From: Saccharibacter sp. EH611
GTDB lineage: Bacteria > Pseudomonadota > Alphaproteobacteria > Acetobacterales > Acetobacteraceae
NCBI RefSeq assembly: GCF_009834765.1
Contig: NZ_WVHP01000001.1
Span: 124,001-188,000, forward strand
Length of the DNA: 64,000 bases
Direction: 5' to 3'
The number at the start of each line of letters is the position of its first letter. Within the stretch, counting starts at the first letter, position 1. Below are positions 39,539 to 49,530 of the stretch, one piece after another. The notes under the pieces were generated by a model. The model made no database searches and was not told the origin of the DNA. It worked only from the letters and a program-made list of their open reading frames with translations. The translations under genes were made by a program, and so were the position numbers.

Positions 39539-40236
39539 CGGGGGTGATCCTGTCCCGTTGCTGTATCCGACCCATTCCAGTTCGAACGCCCAGTCGCAGA
39601 AGCTGGGAAACCATCAGAACCGATATATTGCAGCGGCGTTCCTCGATTATCCGGCGGCATAGAATCCGTATCCGGCACCTCGGCTGTATCGACCTTTTGT
39701 GCAGCCCCAGGAGCGACATGACTGCGGAACCAGATCGCAACCTGTTGTACTGTATCATGCGCAAGATTTTGTGCGACACGCTGCTCAACCGTCTCATCAT
39801 TCAAGGATTGAGAGAAATATTGCTCAATCGTGGGATTATACCCATCCAATGTCCGTGTATTACCCTCAGCGAGCAACTTAGGTGACTCACCAACTGTATA
39901 GAGACGCCAATTCGCTAAACCAACAAGACGCGTCCGGCCTGACGTATTGTCTTGGTGAATATCAACCGCTTCGAAGGAGGTATGCCCATCTACCTGTAGC
40001 GTATAGCCATCCGGATGCTCGGGTTCCGACCCTGCTAGCTCTTGTTGCAACTGCAAGCGCATTTCCTGTCCGAAACGCGTCGGAATATTCGCAACATAAA
40101 CCCGTTGCAGTTCACGCGAAACACGCACCGACTGCTTAGACTGCGTACCATAAAGAGGCTGGAAACCGCACCCTCCCATTAAGGGCACCGTGCCAAGCAT
40201 GACCGCAAAAGCGGCAAGCGACAGATAACGGCTCAT
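39535..40236 (-). CDS. lptE: LPS-assembly lipoprotein LptE
   Basis: This 233-residue lipoprotein is the plug of the LptD translocon in the outer membrane. The N-terminus has a signal peptide with lipobox MGGC followed by GFQPLYG, which is typical of alphaproteobacterial LptE. The ATG at 40236 has an AGGAGG site 8 bp upstream. A GTG three codons earlier would lie on that site and is rejected. The C-terminal ~70 residues are polar and low-complexity, longer than usual. It lies 15 bp after leuS. Confidence 0.9.
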   Translation of the reverse strand: MSRYLSLAAFAVMLGTVPLMGGCGFQPLYGTQSKQSVRVSRELQRVYVANIPTRFGQEMRLQLQQELAGSEPEHPDGYTLQVDGHTSFEAVDIHQDNTSGRTRLVGLANWRLYTVGESPKLLAEGNTRTLDGYNPTIEQYFSQSLNDETVEQRVAQNLAHDTVQQVAIWFRSHVAPGAAQKVDTAEVPDTDSMPPDNRGTPLQYIGSDGFPASATGRSNWNGSDTATGQDHPR

Positions 40237-40251
40237 ACTTGGCACCTCCTT

Positions 40252-42858
40252 TTAGCCTGCGACGACGAAGTTAACGATACGGTTCGGAACATGAATTTCC
40301 TTCACGATCCGCTTACCCTCAAGAGCTTTAGCCACGTTCTCGTCTGCCTTTGCCTGGGCAAGAACATCTTCTTTAGGAGCATCAGGAGCGCAGGTAATCG
40401 TTCCACGTAATTTTCCGCGCACCTGCACCGCAATCGTGACCTTATGAACGGCAAGTAGCGCTTCTTGTGCCTCTGGCCAAGCACGTTCAACCACGAGAGC
40501 ACCGTCTGGCTCCAGCAATACCATGAGCTCTTCAGCTAAATGTGGCATCATCGGCGCAATCAGCAACGTCATGACATGAGCAGCCTCACGACGCGCCGCA
40601 GCAATCCCCTCACCGTCTTTCTTCTCTGCCTCACCAAGGGCTGAAGACAATTCATGCAACCGTGCAACGGCAACATTTGGTGTGAAATTTTCCAGTGCTT
40701 CTGTAACAGCGACAATCGTGCGATGCGTCATGTGGCGTAAATCAGCCCCAGCCTCACCATGAGTCGCCTCACGTGCATCACGCTGCGCAACGTCACTCAC
40801 TTGACGATACAGCTTCTGCATAAAGCGCGCCGCTGCAGCAACACCTGCTGCCGTCCATTCCATATCACGTTCTGGAGGACTGTCAGACAAGACAAACCAA
40901 CGCGCTGTATCCGCCCCATAATGGCTAATAATATCAACAGGGGATACCGTATTACGCTTCGATTTGGACATTTTCTCAGAACGACCAACCGTGACTTCAC
41001 GACCCGTCTTCTTAGAAACAACAACATCGCCGCGCTGCTCCACTTCCTCGGGATAGAGCCACTGGTCACCATCCCGATAGCTCTCATGGGTCACCATACC
41101 TTGCGTAAACAAGCCACTAAAGGGCTCATCAACATCAAGATGGCCCGTCTGCTTCATCGCACGCGTAAAGAAACGCGCATAAAGCAGATGCAAGATCGCA
41201 TGTTCCACGCCGCCGATATATTGATCGACCGACAACCAACCATTGACCGCATCCGCCACAGTCGGCGTCTTGGCGTGAGGGCTTGTATAGCGCGCAAAAT
41301 ACCAGGAGCTATCAACAAACGTATCGCACGTATCCGTTTCACGCTGCGCTGGTTTGCCGCATGATGGACACGCAACATGCTTCCATGTTGGATGATGATC
41401 CAGCGGGTTCCCGGGCCGTTCAAAAGAAACATCTTCTGGCAAGGTCACAGGGAGCTGATCATCAGGAACGGGTTGGGCACCGCATGAATCGCAATAAATA
41501 ATGGGGATCGGGCAGCCCCAATAACGCTGACGAGATACACCCCAATCACGCAAGCGCCAATTCGTCACGCCCTGCCCAGCACCAATTTTTTCCAGATGCT
41601 CAATGGCAGCACGGATCGCATCCTTCGTAGATTTTCCCGTTAAAAATCCTGAATGATACAACGTGGCAGGCCCAGTGACGGCCTTTTTCCCCAACGTAAA
41701 GCTTGACTCATCCTCACCTGTTGGCAGCAACACAGAAGGAACGGCCAAATCATACTTACGGGCAAAGTCTAGATCACGCTGATCCCCACAAGGGCACCCA
41801 AAAACAGCACCCGTGCCATATTCCGTCAGCACGAAATTAGCAATCCATATTGGCGCTGTCTGTTCAGGATTGAATGGGTTGGTCACGCGCAACCCTGTAT
41901 CAAAGCCTCGTTTTTCCGTCGTGCTCAGCGCTTCTTCAGACGTACCAACACGGCGGCACTCCTCAACGAAAGCAGCTGCATCCGAATTTTCTTGAGCAAT
42001 TTTTTGCGCCAACGGATGATCCGCTGCAATGCCGATAAAGCTCAGCCCAAATAAGGTATCAGGCCGTGTAGTGAAAACCTCACAAGCATCACCTTCGCTA
42101 TCATAACCCTCAGGAGGATTATGAAGCGGGAACCGAACCTTAGCCCCCTCAGAGCGACCTATCCAACGCTCCTGCATCGTTTTAACGCGATCAGGCCAAC
42201 GATCCAGCTTTTTGAGCGTTTCGAGCAAAGGCTCGGCAAAGTCCGTAATTTTGAGGAACCATTGCGAGAGCGTCTTTTTCTCAATCAATGCGCCTGAACG
42301 CCAACCACGTCCATCAACGACTTGCTCATTCGCCAATACCGTTTGATCAACTGGATCCCAGTTCACAGCTGCGTCACGTCGTTCAACCAGACCGCTCTTG
42401 AGCATGTCCAAAAACAGCTTTTGCTGCTGGCCGTAATATTCTGGCTGGCAAGTTGCAATTTCACGCTTCCAATCCAGCGAAAACCCTAAACGCTGCAATG
42501 TCTCACGCATTGTCGCGATGTTCTGCATCGTCCAAGTGCCGGGGTGAACCCCCCGCTCACGCGCTGCATTTTCTGCGGGCAAACCAAATGCATCCCACCC
42601 CATTGGGTGAAGCACCGCATAGCCTCGTGCACGCTTATACCGCGCTACCACATCACCGAGCGTGTAGTTGCGCACATGCCCAACATGAAGCTGCCCCGAA
42701 GGATAAGGGAACATCTCTAGGACATAATATTTAGGCCGATCCGCAGGCGGCACGTCGGGGGCTTCGAAGCTTTTCGCCTCATCCCAGCGTTTTTGCCAAA
42801 AAGGCTCACGCGCATGAAAGTCAAATGTCGAAAGTTCGTGAGGGGTCATATCGCTCAT
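40252..42858 (-). CDS. leuS: Leucyl-tRNA synthetase
   Basis: This 868-residue class I synthetase charges tRNA-Leu. The HIGH signature reads HVGH at residues 58-61 ([16 protein letters not shown]). The CP1 editing domain contains the TTRPDTLFG threonine-rich segment. Zinc-type Cys motifs [20 protein letters not shown] are present, and KMSKS appears in [11 protein letters not shown]. The C-terminal anticodon-binding domain is complete. It is 5 bp after the upstream lipoprotein gene, so the genes form an operon. Confidence 0.97.
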   Translation of the reverse strand: MSDMTPHELSTFDFHAREPFWQKRWDEAKSFEAPDVPPADRPKYYVLEMFPYPSGQLHVGHVRNYTLGDVVARYKRARGYAVLHPMGWDAFGLPAENAARERGVHPGTWTMQNIATMRETLQRLGFSLDWKREIATCQPEYYGQQQKLFLDMLKSGLVERRDAAVNWDPVDQTVLANEQVVDGRGWRSGALIEKKTLSQWFLKITDFAEPLLETLKKLDRWPDRVKTMQERWIGRSEGAKVRFPLHNPPEGYDSEGDACEVFTTRPDTLFGLSFIGIAADHPLAQKIAQENSDAAAFVEECRRVGTSEEALSTTEKRGFDTGLRVTNPFNPEQTAPIWIANFVLTEYGTGAVFGCPCGDQRDLDFARKYDLAVPSVLLPTGEDESSFTLGKKAVTGPATLYHSGFLTGKSTKDAIRAAIEHLEKIGAGQGVTNWRLRDWGVSRQRYWGCPIPIIYCDSCGAQPVPDDQLPVTLPEDVSFERPGNPLDHHPTWKHVACPSCGKPAQRETDTCDTFVDSSWYFARYTSPHAKTPTVADAVNGWLSVDQYIGGVEHAILHLLYARFFTRAMKQTGHLDVDEPFSGLFTQGMVTHESYRDGDQWLYPEEVEQRGDVVVSKKTGREVTVGRSEKMSKSKRNTVSPVDIISHYGADTARWFVLSDSPPERDMEWTAAGVAAAARFMQKLYRQVSDVAQRDAREATHGEAGADLRHMTHRTIVAVTEALENFTPNVAVARLHELSSALGEAEKKDGEGIAAARREAAHVMTLLIAPMMPHLAEELMVLLEPDGALVVERAWPEAQEALLAVHKVTIAVQVRGKLRGTITCAPDAPKEDVLAQAKADENVAKALEGKRIVKEIHVPNRIVNFVVAG

Positions 42859-42863
42859 GGAAA

Positions 42864-43409
42864 TTATTTCTTACCACCATTTTCAGCACGCAACTGCCGG
42901 GCACGTTCTAAAATACGCGCTGTAATGTCAGATGTTGTATTAGGCGCAACGGGTGTATCCTGCCATTCACCACCGTTCAGGCGTGTCTGACGGAAAATTG
43001 TTACACGCAGCGCATCAGAACGCAGTCTGCGATCCAACACATAAGCCGCAATCTTAAAACGCTCATCCGTAGAACCGGGTGGCTGATACCAGTCTGTTAG
43101 AATAACACCCCCAGCGGCATCAGCAGAGGACATCGGCATAAAGGAAAGCGTATCAATCGCTCCGCGCCAAAGATAGGCATTCACCCCACCACGGAGCTGG
43201 TCACTTCCCCCCTGCGCTCCGCGGTCAACACCCAAAAGATGATTACGTGGCTGGGAAAGCGCTGAAGGGTCTCGAGCACCACCACAAGCACTTAACCCTC
43301 CTAGGGCCATCACCGCCAGTAAGGACAAAGCCCTTACGCGCCGGTCCTGCGTGACGCACAACGAAAAAGAAGACAAGCAAAAACGAGGGGTAAGTGACAT
43401 TCGGGACAT
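42864..43409 (-). CDS. DUF3576-type lipoprotein of unknown function
   Basis: This ~181-residue predicted lipoprotein has a signal peptide with lipobox LSAC, then a conserved-looking domain ([46 protein letters not shown]). This resembles the alphaproteobacterial DUF3576 family usually found directly before leuS. The open frame runs 94 codons further upstream, but an AGGA site 5 bp before the ATG at 43409 and the signal peptide position favour this start. No enzymatic motif is visible; an envelope role is inferred. Confidence 0.8.
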   Translation of the reverse strand: MSRMSLTPRFCLSSFSLCVTQDRRVRALSLLAVMALGGLSACGGARDPSALSQPRNHLLGVDRGAQGGSDQLRGGVNAYLWRGAIDTLSFMPMSSADAAGGVILTDWYQPPGSTDERFKIAAYVLDRRLRSDALRVTIFRQTRLNGGEWQDTPVAPNTTSDITARILERARQLRAENGGKK

Positions 43410-43730
43410 GCACATCCTGCTGGGCCGTGCCAAGGCCGGGTCACGAGCGGGGGCTTTCAATCCGGCACAATTGAAAACCATACAACTTTCCCCTCCTTCA
43501 TATCGCGCCCTTTCGCTTAGGCCAAGCACATATACCGCAGATTGGAAGCAAATATTCTTCTTTTTCGCATCAATAAGGCCATATCCAAGCCTCTTCAACT
43601 TTTCCCCATTCCCCATATGAAGAGCGTGTTTCGTCCACATCAAAGACAGATGTGCTGTACACCGTATTAAAACAATTAAGGCCATTTTCACTTGCGCTTC
43701 ATGCCAAGAAAGAATACTGAACCCCTGTGT
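43410..43730. other. Intergenic region before tRNA-Arg (321 bp)
   Basis: The stretch separates the divergent leuS operon and tRNA-Arg. It must hold promoters for both, but I could not assign them. No additional RNA gene or conserved ORF is visible; the upstream extension of the lipoprotein frame is not convincing coding sequence. Confidence 0.5.
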
Positions 43731-44045
43731 GTCCGCGTAGCTCAGCTGGATAGAGCACAGGATTCCTAAATAAATTGGGCGCTAGGATCATGGGAAACCG
43801 CCTAGTGGATTCGCTCAAATTCGGGGAACGCTACCGCCAACCTTTGCTGGCTATGCCAATCCCGAGCCAAGCCTGACAGCACGTCAGGAAGGTGTAGAGA
43901 CTGTACGGGCGATACCTTGGGCTGATGCCTGTGGTAAAGAGACAGTCCAGACCACAAACATCGCGCTCTTCCTGAGCCGATGGCAGCGAAAGCTGACGTG
44001 GTATGAATCCTGGGGCCGAGGGTTCGAATCCCCCCGCGGACACCA
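43731..44045 (+). tRNA. tRNA-Arg(CCU), interrupted by a group I intron
   Basis: The two exons are 43731-43767 and 44006-44045. Joined they give a 77-nt cloverleaf: acceptor GTCCGCG/CGCGGAC, D stem GCTC/GAGC, anticodon stem CAGGA/TCCTG with loop TTCCTAA (anticodon CCT), T arm GAGGG-TTCGAAT-CCCCC with one A-C mismatch, and encoded CCA. The interruption is directly after anticodon position 36. tRNA-Arg(CCU) reads AGG codons. Without splicing the tRNA could not fold, so function depends on the intron. Confidence 0.93.
43768..44005 (+). ncRNA. Group I self-splicing intron in tRNA-Arg(CCU)
   Basis: This 238-nt intron follows a U at the 5' splice site and ends in G, as group I rules require. A short guide GGG (43777-43779) can pair with exon CCU. 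P2 shows CTAGG/CCTAG with a GGGAAACC loop. The core elements are visible in order: P (AATTCGGGGAA), Q (AATCCCGAGCCAAGCC), R (GGTGTAGAGACTGTACGGG) and S (AAGAGACAGTCC), with P7 pairing GACTGT/ACAGTC. They resemble the small IC3-type introns of Azoarcus tRNA-Ile and Agrobacterium tRNA-Arg. No homing endonuclease is encoded. Confidence 0.93.
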
Positions 44046-44313
44046 GCAAGTGCCTGCTTTGGTTTTAGGCAATATTTCTTGATTTTATGGTCATAGAGCC
44101 TTATTTTGAACATAGTCAGGCGGTTATGCTGTAAGCACACTCCGCTTTCCTGGAATGTCTTGGATTTCACCAGCATATCACAAAGTATGGAAGCAAAGGC
44201 AGGCAAGAACCCTGTATGAGCGTCATTAACAGCAATCAGCCCGTCCGTTTCCCAACCTGCATCAACTGGAGAGTAACCCCTGTTCTCTCTCTTCTTGGTT
44301 AGGAGATAAACCC

Positions 44314-47300
44314 ATGAGCGTCAGTAGCTCCAGGAACCCATTCACAGGGCTAAGAGATTACACTGTCACGTCAGGCTCTACCGAATATATTGGCGCGCGC
44401 GTTGTCGGCTCTGCTTATGTTAGTGGAGCTGACTCTTATGGCGATGCGGCGGGGCTCTTACTTTCAGCTGGTGGTGGAACGCTTAATGGTGGCTATGCCG
44501 TCAACAGTGCCTTTATCGCTGCAGTGAATGGCGCCGCCGTTTCTGGAGGCTATGCTGGAAGCGGAGCTTCTATTGACGCCATGAACCAAGGATATACCTA
44601 CGGGGCTACAGCAGGATCGTCTGGCGCCATTGCTGCGGGTTCAGCTCTAGGGTTACCTATTAACGGGGCAGGCACAGCCTTTAATCCACACGTCCTCAGC
44701 GGTGGTTACGCATTGACAGGAGGGGCTCCAAACCTCGTTGTTAAAGGCTATCAAGTTCAAGGGTCCGGGGGGCTTCTTTCCGGTGGGACGTTTGATTCGG
44801 GCTCTCAAACCATTATCGGCCTCGGTGGAACCGCTATCGGTGGGAATAATAGTGGTATTCAGTGGGTTCAGTCAGCAGGTCAAACCTCAGGTGGAATTTT
44901 CACGGGCTCCGGCGCAACACAAATCAATAATGGCGGCATTACCTCACGATCCACAGCCATCAGCGGTGGGCTCGTTCAGGTTTCCGGCGCTAACGGCGTA
45001 GGCCTCACCGCAATGCAAGGTGGAACACTTTCTGTAACAGGAGGTACCTACCAAGGGATCCTTGATAGCGGATTGGGAGGCTCTCCTAGCATCGGGGCTT
45101 ATGCCAGCGGTTACGTCTCTGGAGATATTGTTCAGAATGGCGGAACAGAAGTCGTTGGCTTTGATGGACATGCGACTAGCTCGCAAATTACCTCTGGTGG
45201 ACAAGGAACGGTTCTTAATGGCGGCACCGCTATTGCTGTAAATGTCAGTGGTGGAACAGAGCTAGTGAGCTCTGGTGGTTTAATCACCACCGGCACAGCA
45301 ATTGATGGTGGGACAATCAACCTTCTCTCTAGCGGAACCGCGAACAACCTCCTTGCCTCCACAAATGGAACTGTCCAGAACAATGGTGGCTCTGTCACAA
45401 ACGCAATCACTCTTACTCAAAACGGCGTTGCTGATACGCTTAATGGAGGCACAACAAACAATTACCTCCTGTATGGCGGCACTGCCATGGCTCATAGCGG
45501 CGGGGTTGTTAATAACTTTTCCATTAATGGTGGCACTGGCAATATCTACCAAGGAGGTCTCGCAAACACTGTCAACCTTTCTGCAGGCACTGGTGAAATC
45601 TTCCAAGGTGGAAGCGTAACTACCTACAATGTCGATGGTGGCACCGCTCTGATTGATAATGGTGGGTTTGCTGGCACCTTCATCGCTGGCCCTTCCTACA
45701 ACGGGTCAGCTCTTGTGCAGGAAGGAGCCATCGTCAACACGCTCGGTGCCGTCGGAAATGGAACCGCTGTCCTTGAATCTGGAGCAAGTGTTACAAGCGC
45801 CTTCGCTGCTGCCTACAATAATAATGCTTCAGGCGGAACACTACTTGTTAGTGGAAATGCTGGAATAGTCAGTGGAGCCAATCAAGGTCTTGTTGATGTA
45901 TTCTCCGACGCGAATATTTCTAGCTTTAACGTAAACGGGGCAACTGCTTACCTGTATGGTGGTTCCTTTGCCACCCCGCCAACTGTCACAGGCAGTGGCG
46001 GCTCCATGATGGTAGAGAGCGGCGCAAACCTTTCCAATCTTTCTGCGTCTAACTACGGCACGGCTATTCTGGATAGCGGTAGCTTAACACAGACGGCTAC
46101 GGGTGGCACAGGTGGTACTATTATTGCTAACAGTGGTGCTCAAGGCAATTCAATGGTCCTGAGCGGTGGACAAGGAACCGTCCTGCGTGGCGCTAACATC
46201 TCCAGCATGAACATTCTCGCTGGCGGTAATGGTGTCGCAAGTAATGGCGCCTCTTTGGACTGGATGTATGTCAGTTCTGGAAACGGAACCTTACAGTCCG
46301 GTGCTACCGTGCGGCATCTCCGTATTCAGCCTGGAGGCTCTGGCTTCCTCATGTCAGGAGCTTCCGCACTAGACATCAGCGTTGCAAGCGGCGGCTGGAT
46401 TAGCGGTGCTGTTGTCAAAACAGGCAATAGCATGAGCGTTGCCTCTGCAGGTACCGCCATTAATACTATCGTGACTGATAGCTCTGCCAATGCAGGCGCA
46501 GACCCAACCGGCATTCTTTCTGGTGGATCAGCTGTCAATACGACCCTCGCTGGAGCAAACCCAGCAGGAGGAACAAGGGCACTCGGCGGACTGCTGACCA
46601 TCCAGTCAGGCGCGAACCTCTCCAATACCTCTATGGGGTATAATGCCCGATTGCGTATTCTGGGATTACAGTACGATAATGGTGGGACAACGTACCTGAG
46701 CGGTGGCACCCTACATGTTATCGAAAATGGTCAGGAATGGACGACAACCCTTCAGGGTTCCTATCATGGGAAAAACGCTTCCGACAGCGGTTTCATCTTG
46801 CTTGATGATGGACAAGGGAACACGATCGTCGCCTATGACCAATGCTTCCTAGCAGGAACACTTATCCGGCTTGAACAAGGCGATGTTGCTATTGAAGACA
46901 TCCAAAAAGGCGACCTCGTTCGTGTTCTTAACAACGGCCAAGAAGAACTTCGTGAGATCACGAATGTCATGACGCGTCATGCGCGTGTGCATACAGATCT
47001 ACCGAAGGATATGGCCGGTTGGTCTGTTAAGATTGATAAAGACGCTTTTGCGGAGGGTGTGCCAAGCCAGGATCTTTCTGTAACGCCAGAACATTGCTTC
47101 TATTTTGATGGACGCTTCGTTCCGGCTCGCATGCTCGTTAATAACCAAACCATTCGATATGATCTGACACAGCCTGAATATGATTTTTATCATATTGAGA
47201 CACAGCCACACTCTGTGATTTGGGCGAACAACACCCTCACAGAGAGCTATCTTGATACAAGTGAACGTCCTCATATTGAAAATGACGAGGAAGGAATTGC

Positions 47301-47901
47301 TCGTATCCGTCCGTCACGTCGCTTGACGTGGACTGAGGATGCAGCCGCTCCATTAGATGTTACACAAGCATTTGTGGAGCCACTCTTTAAGCAATTTGAA
47401 CAACGCGCTGTTGACCTCGGCCATCCAGCCCACACGTCGGTGACAGAGCATGACATCTCCGATGATCCGGATCTGCGCGTGCAGCTGGAAAGCGGTATGA
47501 CCGTTCTGCCGACCCGTCGCGTAGGAGATCGAGTACTCTTCTCCTTCCCGGCTTCCGAACAACAGACGGTGCGTTTGCTATCACGGCGTTTCAAGCCCTC
47601 TGAAAGCATTGGTCCTTTTGTAGATGACCGTCGTACACTTGGCGTTCTTGTCGGCTCCATTGAGCTTTGGACAGGTGGGCATGAAGACGCGATCACCGAG
47701 CATCTGACCAATCCAGAGCTCACTGGCTGGGATGTGCGTGAGGCGGGCCCTCATCGTTGGACACGCGGTAATGCCATTATTCCGCTGCCTGACCGCCAAG
47801 TTGCTACGGGAGAGATGCGCATGCTCTCTGTTCAGATCCAAGCGGGTGGCCCATATATCCTATCAACGGCAGATACGATGCAAGAAATTGCCGCCTCATA
47901 A
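44314..47901 (+). CDS. AIDA-like repeat protein with C-terminal Hint domain
   Basis: This 1,195-residue protein has three parts. Residues ~1-840 are degenerate Gly/Ser/Asn-rich repeats (SGG-x-NGG-type, as in AIDA/autotransporter passengers), predicted to form a beta-helix. Residues ~842-1000 form a Hint domain: Cys844 in DQCFLAGT (block A) and Thr924/His927 in SVTPEHCF (block B). Residues ~1000-1195 form a C-terminal tail. There is no classical signal peptide and no translocator barrel. AGGAGAT precedes the ATG. Such proteins are numerous in acetic acid bacteria, but export and function are unknown. It lies 268 bp after the tRNA. Confidence 0.88.
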   Translation: MSVSSSRNPFTGLRDYTVTSGSTEYIGARVVGSAYVSGADSYGDAAGLLLSAGGGTLNGGYAVNSAFIAAVNGAAVSGGYAGSGASIDAMNQGYTYGATAGSSGAIAAGSALGLPINGAGTAFNPHVLSGGYALTGGAPNLVVKGYQVQGSGGLLSGGTFDSGSQTIIGLGGTAIGGNNSGIQWVQSAGQTSGGIFTGSGATQINNGGITSRSTAISGGLVQVSGANGVGLTAMQGGTLSVTGGTYQGILDSGLGGSPSIGAYASGYVSGDIVQNGGTEVVGFDGHATSSQITSGGQGTVLNGGTAIAVNVSGGTELVSSGGLITTGTAIDGGTINLLSSGTANNLLASTNGTVQNNGGSVTNAITLTQNGVADTLNGGTTNNYLLYGGTAMAHSGGVVNNFSINGGTGNIYQGGLANTVNLSAGTGEIFQGGSVTTYNVDGGTALIDNGGFAGTFIAGPSYNGSALVQEGAIVNTLGAVGNGTAVLESGASVTSAFAAAYNNNASGGTLLVSGNAGIVSGANQGLVDVFSDANISSFNVNGATAYLYGGSFATPPTVTGSGGSMMVESGANLSNLSASNYGTAILDSGSLTQTATGGTGGTIIANSGAQGNSMVLSGGQGTVLRGANISSMNILAGGNGVASNGASLDWMYVSSGNGTLQSGATVRHLRIQPGGSGFLMSGASALDISVASGGWISGAVVKTGNSMSVASAGTAINTIVTDSSANAGADPTGILSGGSAVNTTLAGANPAGGTRALGGLLTIQSGANLSNTSMGYNARLRILGLQYDNGGTTYLSGGTLHVIENGQEWTTTLQGSYHGKNASDSGFILLDDGQGNTIVAYDQCFLAGTLIRLEQGDVAIEDIQKGDLVRVLNNGQEELREITNVMTRHARVHTDLPKDMAGWSVKIDKDAFAEGVPSQDLSVTPEHCFYFDGRFVPARMLVNNQTIRYDLTQPEYDFYHIETQPHSVIWANNTLTESYLDTSERPHIENDEEGIARIRPSRRLTWTEDAAAPLDVTQAFVEPLFKQFEQRAVDLGHPAHTSVTEHDISDDPDLRVQLESGMTVLPTRRVGDRVLFSFPASEQQTVRLLSRRFKPSESIGPFVDDRRTLGVLVGSIELWTGGHEDAITEHLTNPELTGWDVREAGPHRWTRGNAIIPLPDRQVATGEMRMLSVQIQAGGPYILSTADTMQEIAAS

Positions 47902-47927
47902 GCGTTTCGTATAACCAATAGGGGGAC

Positions 47928-47969
47928 GGGGCGTTCTTTCTGTTAACCTACAGAAAGAACGCCCCTTTT
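47928..47969 (+). terminator. Intrinsic terminator after the Hint-domain gene
   Basis: A perfect 16-bp stem (47928-47943 with 47950-47965) with a 6-nt loop and four T residues begins 26 bp after the stop codon. This is a very stable terminator, so the Hint gene is monocistronic. Confidence 0.93.
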
Positions 47970-48047
47970 CTATGGGGTATATTCATTACGATAAAAAGAT
48001 AATATTCTTTCATATCAATCGCCCCATCATGAAGCTGAGCGTTTACG

Positions 48048-49028
48048 ATGAGTTCTTCCCTTTTCCTCACCATTCTTCAGGCCATTATTCCTATCTTGGT
48101 GACGCTCGGCTTGGGGTATGTGGCAGCATGGCGGCGCGATTTTGATGGCAATCAAGCCAGTGTTCTTATTCGGCTTGTCATGCTCTATGCCCTGCCCCTC
48201 GCGCTCTTTGTATCAATTCTCAGCACACCTCGCGCGCAGGTTCTAAGCGCAGGGCCGCTAGCATTTCTCATTCTTCTTGCAATGGTCGGGGGTTATCTTC
48301 TTCTCTTCGGGGTCTTACGCGGCCCTCTTGGGCGCTCACAGGGCGAGGCCGCCCTTATGGCCATGACCATGACCGGCCCCTCCGTTCCTTTTATCGGCAT
48401 TCCTGTACTAGGGCAGCTTTTTGGCCCCGCCAGTGCGGTTCCTATCTCTATTGCCTCCTTGGCTATGAACCTTTTTCAGGTGCCTCTCACCCTGATCCTT
48501 CTCAGCCACGATCAACAACGCCGCGTCGCACAACATTCTCTCAAACCACGCACATGGCATGTAACAATCCGCGAGCTTTCGTCTCATTTACTCCATTCAT
48601 GTCGCGAACCAGTGGTTTGGGTGCCCCTATTAGCGCTCGGCCTTGTCAGCTTTGGCATCACCTTGCCTCCCTTTCTCAAAAACTCTCTGACCCTCCTAGG
48701 GCACGCCACAGGCGGAACTGCTCTTTTTGCCTCTGGGGTTGTTCTTTTTGCCCGCCAAGTACGTTTCAGCCCTCTTGTGGGTGGCATGGTCACAATACGC
48801 AATATCCTCATCCCACTCGGGCTGTATGGGCTTGCTCGCCTGCTCCACTATAGCCCTGTGACAATGCAAGAAAGCGTTCTCACAATGGCTATTCCCAGCG
48901 CCTCTATTAATGTGATTTTAGCCATGCGTTACCATATGCTTGAACGTGAGGTGGCGTCTGTGTTGTTCTTTGGCACACTCAGCGCCCTCTTTACGATGGC
49001 ATCTTTTATCTGGCTAACACATCCATGA
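48048..49028 (+). CDS. AEC-family transporter (auxin efflux carrier/malonate type)
   Basis: This 326-residue inner-membrane protein has about ten hydrophobic helices in the two five-helix bundles of the AEC family. It starts in a helix (LFLTILQAIIPILVTLGLGYVAAWRR), has the family's N-terminal-half segment LALFVSIL, and ends with the helices PSASINVILAMRYHM and ASVLFFGTLSALFTMASF. Substrates in this family include malonate and other carboxylates; none can be assigned. Its stop overlaps the next gene by 4 bp. Confidence 0.85.
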   Translation: MSSSLFLTILQAIIPILVTLGLGYVAAWRRDFDGNQASVLIRLVMLYALPLALFVSILSTPRAQVLSAGPLAFLILLAMVGGYLLLFGVLRGPLGRSQGEAALMAMTMTGPSVPFIGIPVLGQLFGPASAVPISIASLAMNLFQVPLTLILLSHDQQRRVAQHSLKPRTWHVTIRELSSHLLHSCREPVVWVPLLALGLVSFGITLPPFLKNSLTLLGHATGGTALFASGVVLFARQVRFSPLVGGMVTIRNILIPLGLYGLARLLHYSPVTMQESVLTMAIPSASINVILAMRYHMLEREVASVLFFGTLSALFTMASFIWLTHP

Positions 49029-49525
49029 CGACATCCCCTTCTCTTCCCTCTTTTCTTTTTGTCTGCACCGGCAATATTTGCCGTTCTCCCTTGGCGGATC
49101 TGGCGATGCGCCGTGAAGCAGAAAAGCGTGGCCTTGCCTTAGACATTGATTCAGCCGGGACAGGTGACTGGCACATTGGCGACCTGCCCGACCCACGCGC
49201 CCGTAGCACAGCAAAGCGCCATGGTTTGAACGCGTCAATTTTACGGGCTCGCCAAGTTACCAAAACAGATTTTGACCGCTTCACTCATATCATCGCGCTT
49301 GACCGCTCCCACCTTAAAGCGCTCAATCGCATGAAGCCCTCACACTCCACAGCAAACATTTTTATGCTGATGGATGCCGTCCCAGGCCGTGAAGGCGATG
49401 ATGTGATTGACCCCTATTACGGCACTGCCGAAGGGTTTGAGACGACATGGCACGATGTTGAAGCAGGCTGTAAGGCCCTTGCTGCGCGTGTTCTTGACCC
49501 GCTTTCCCCCTCTACTAAAGGATAA
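49025..49525 (+). CDS. Low-molecular-weight protein tyrosine phosphatase
   Basis: This 166-residue phosphatase has the P-loop VCTGNICRSP with nucleophile Cys14 and Arg20, and the general acid Asp129 in DVIDPYYG. The Ser/Asp stretch IDSAGTGDWHIGDLPDPR is also a family mark. It is translationally coupled to the AEC transporter and followed 5 bp later by a dehydrogenase, so the three plus-strand genes form an operon. The target could be tyrosine-phosphorylated envelope proteins or another substrate; no Wzc-type kinase is near. Confidence 0.93.
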   Translation: MTTSPSLPSFLFVCTGNICRSPLADLAMRREAEKRGLALDIDSAGTGDWHIGDLPDPRARSTAKRHGLNASILRARQVTKTDFDRFTHIIALDRSHLKALNRMKPSHSTANIFMLMDAVPGREGDDVIDPYYGTAEGFETTWHDVEAGCKALAARVLDPLSPSTKG

Positions 49526-49530
49526 GTACC

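Noticed and set aside
43410-43691. N-terminal extension of the DUF3576-type lipoprotein by 94 residues.
   Set aside because: The extension would place the lipoprotein signal peptide internally and has no conserved look; an AGGA site supports the ATG at 43409.
43802-44206. A 134-codon reverse-strand reading frame and two overlapping ones across the tRNA-Arg intron.
   Set aside because: They are antisense to the tRNA exons and intron core. The peptide resembles the spurious ORFs often predicted opposite tRNA genes, and the region is explained fully by the intron.
44006-44313. tRNA-Arg 3' end as an attachment site for a genomic island carrying the Hint gene.
   Set aside because: No repeated tRNA 3' segment, integrase or phage gene was found downstream in the window.
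44738-46709. Several reverse and plus alternative frames inside the Hint-domain gene.
   Set aside because: They arise from the repetitive Gly/Ser/Asn codons and lack independent start signals or domains.
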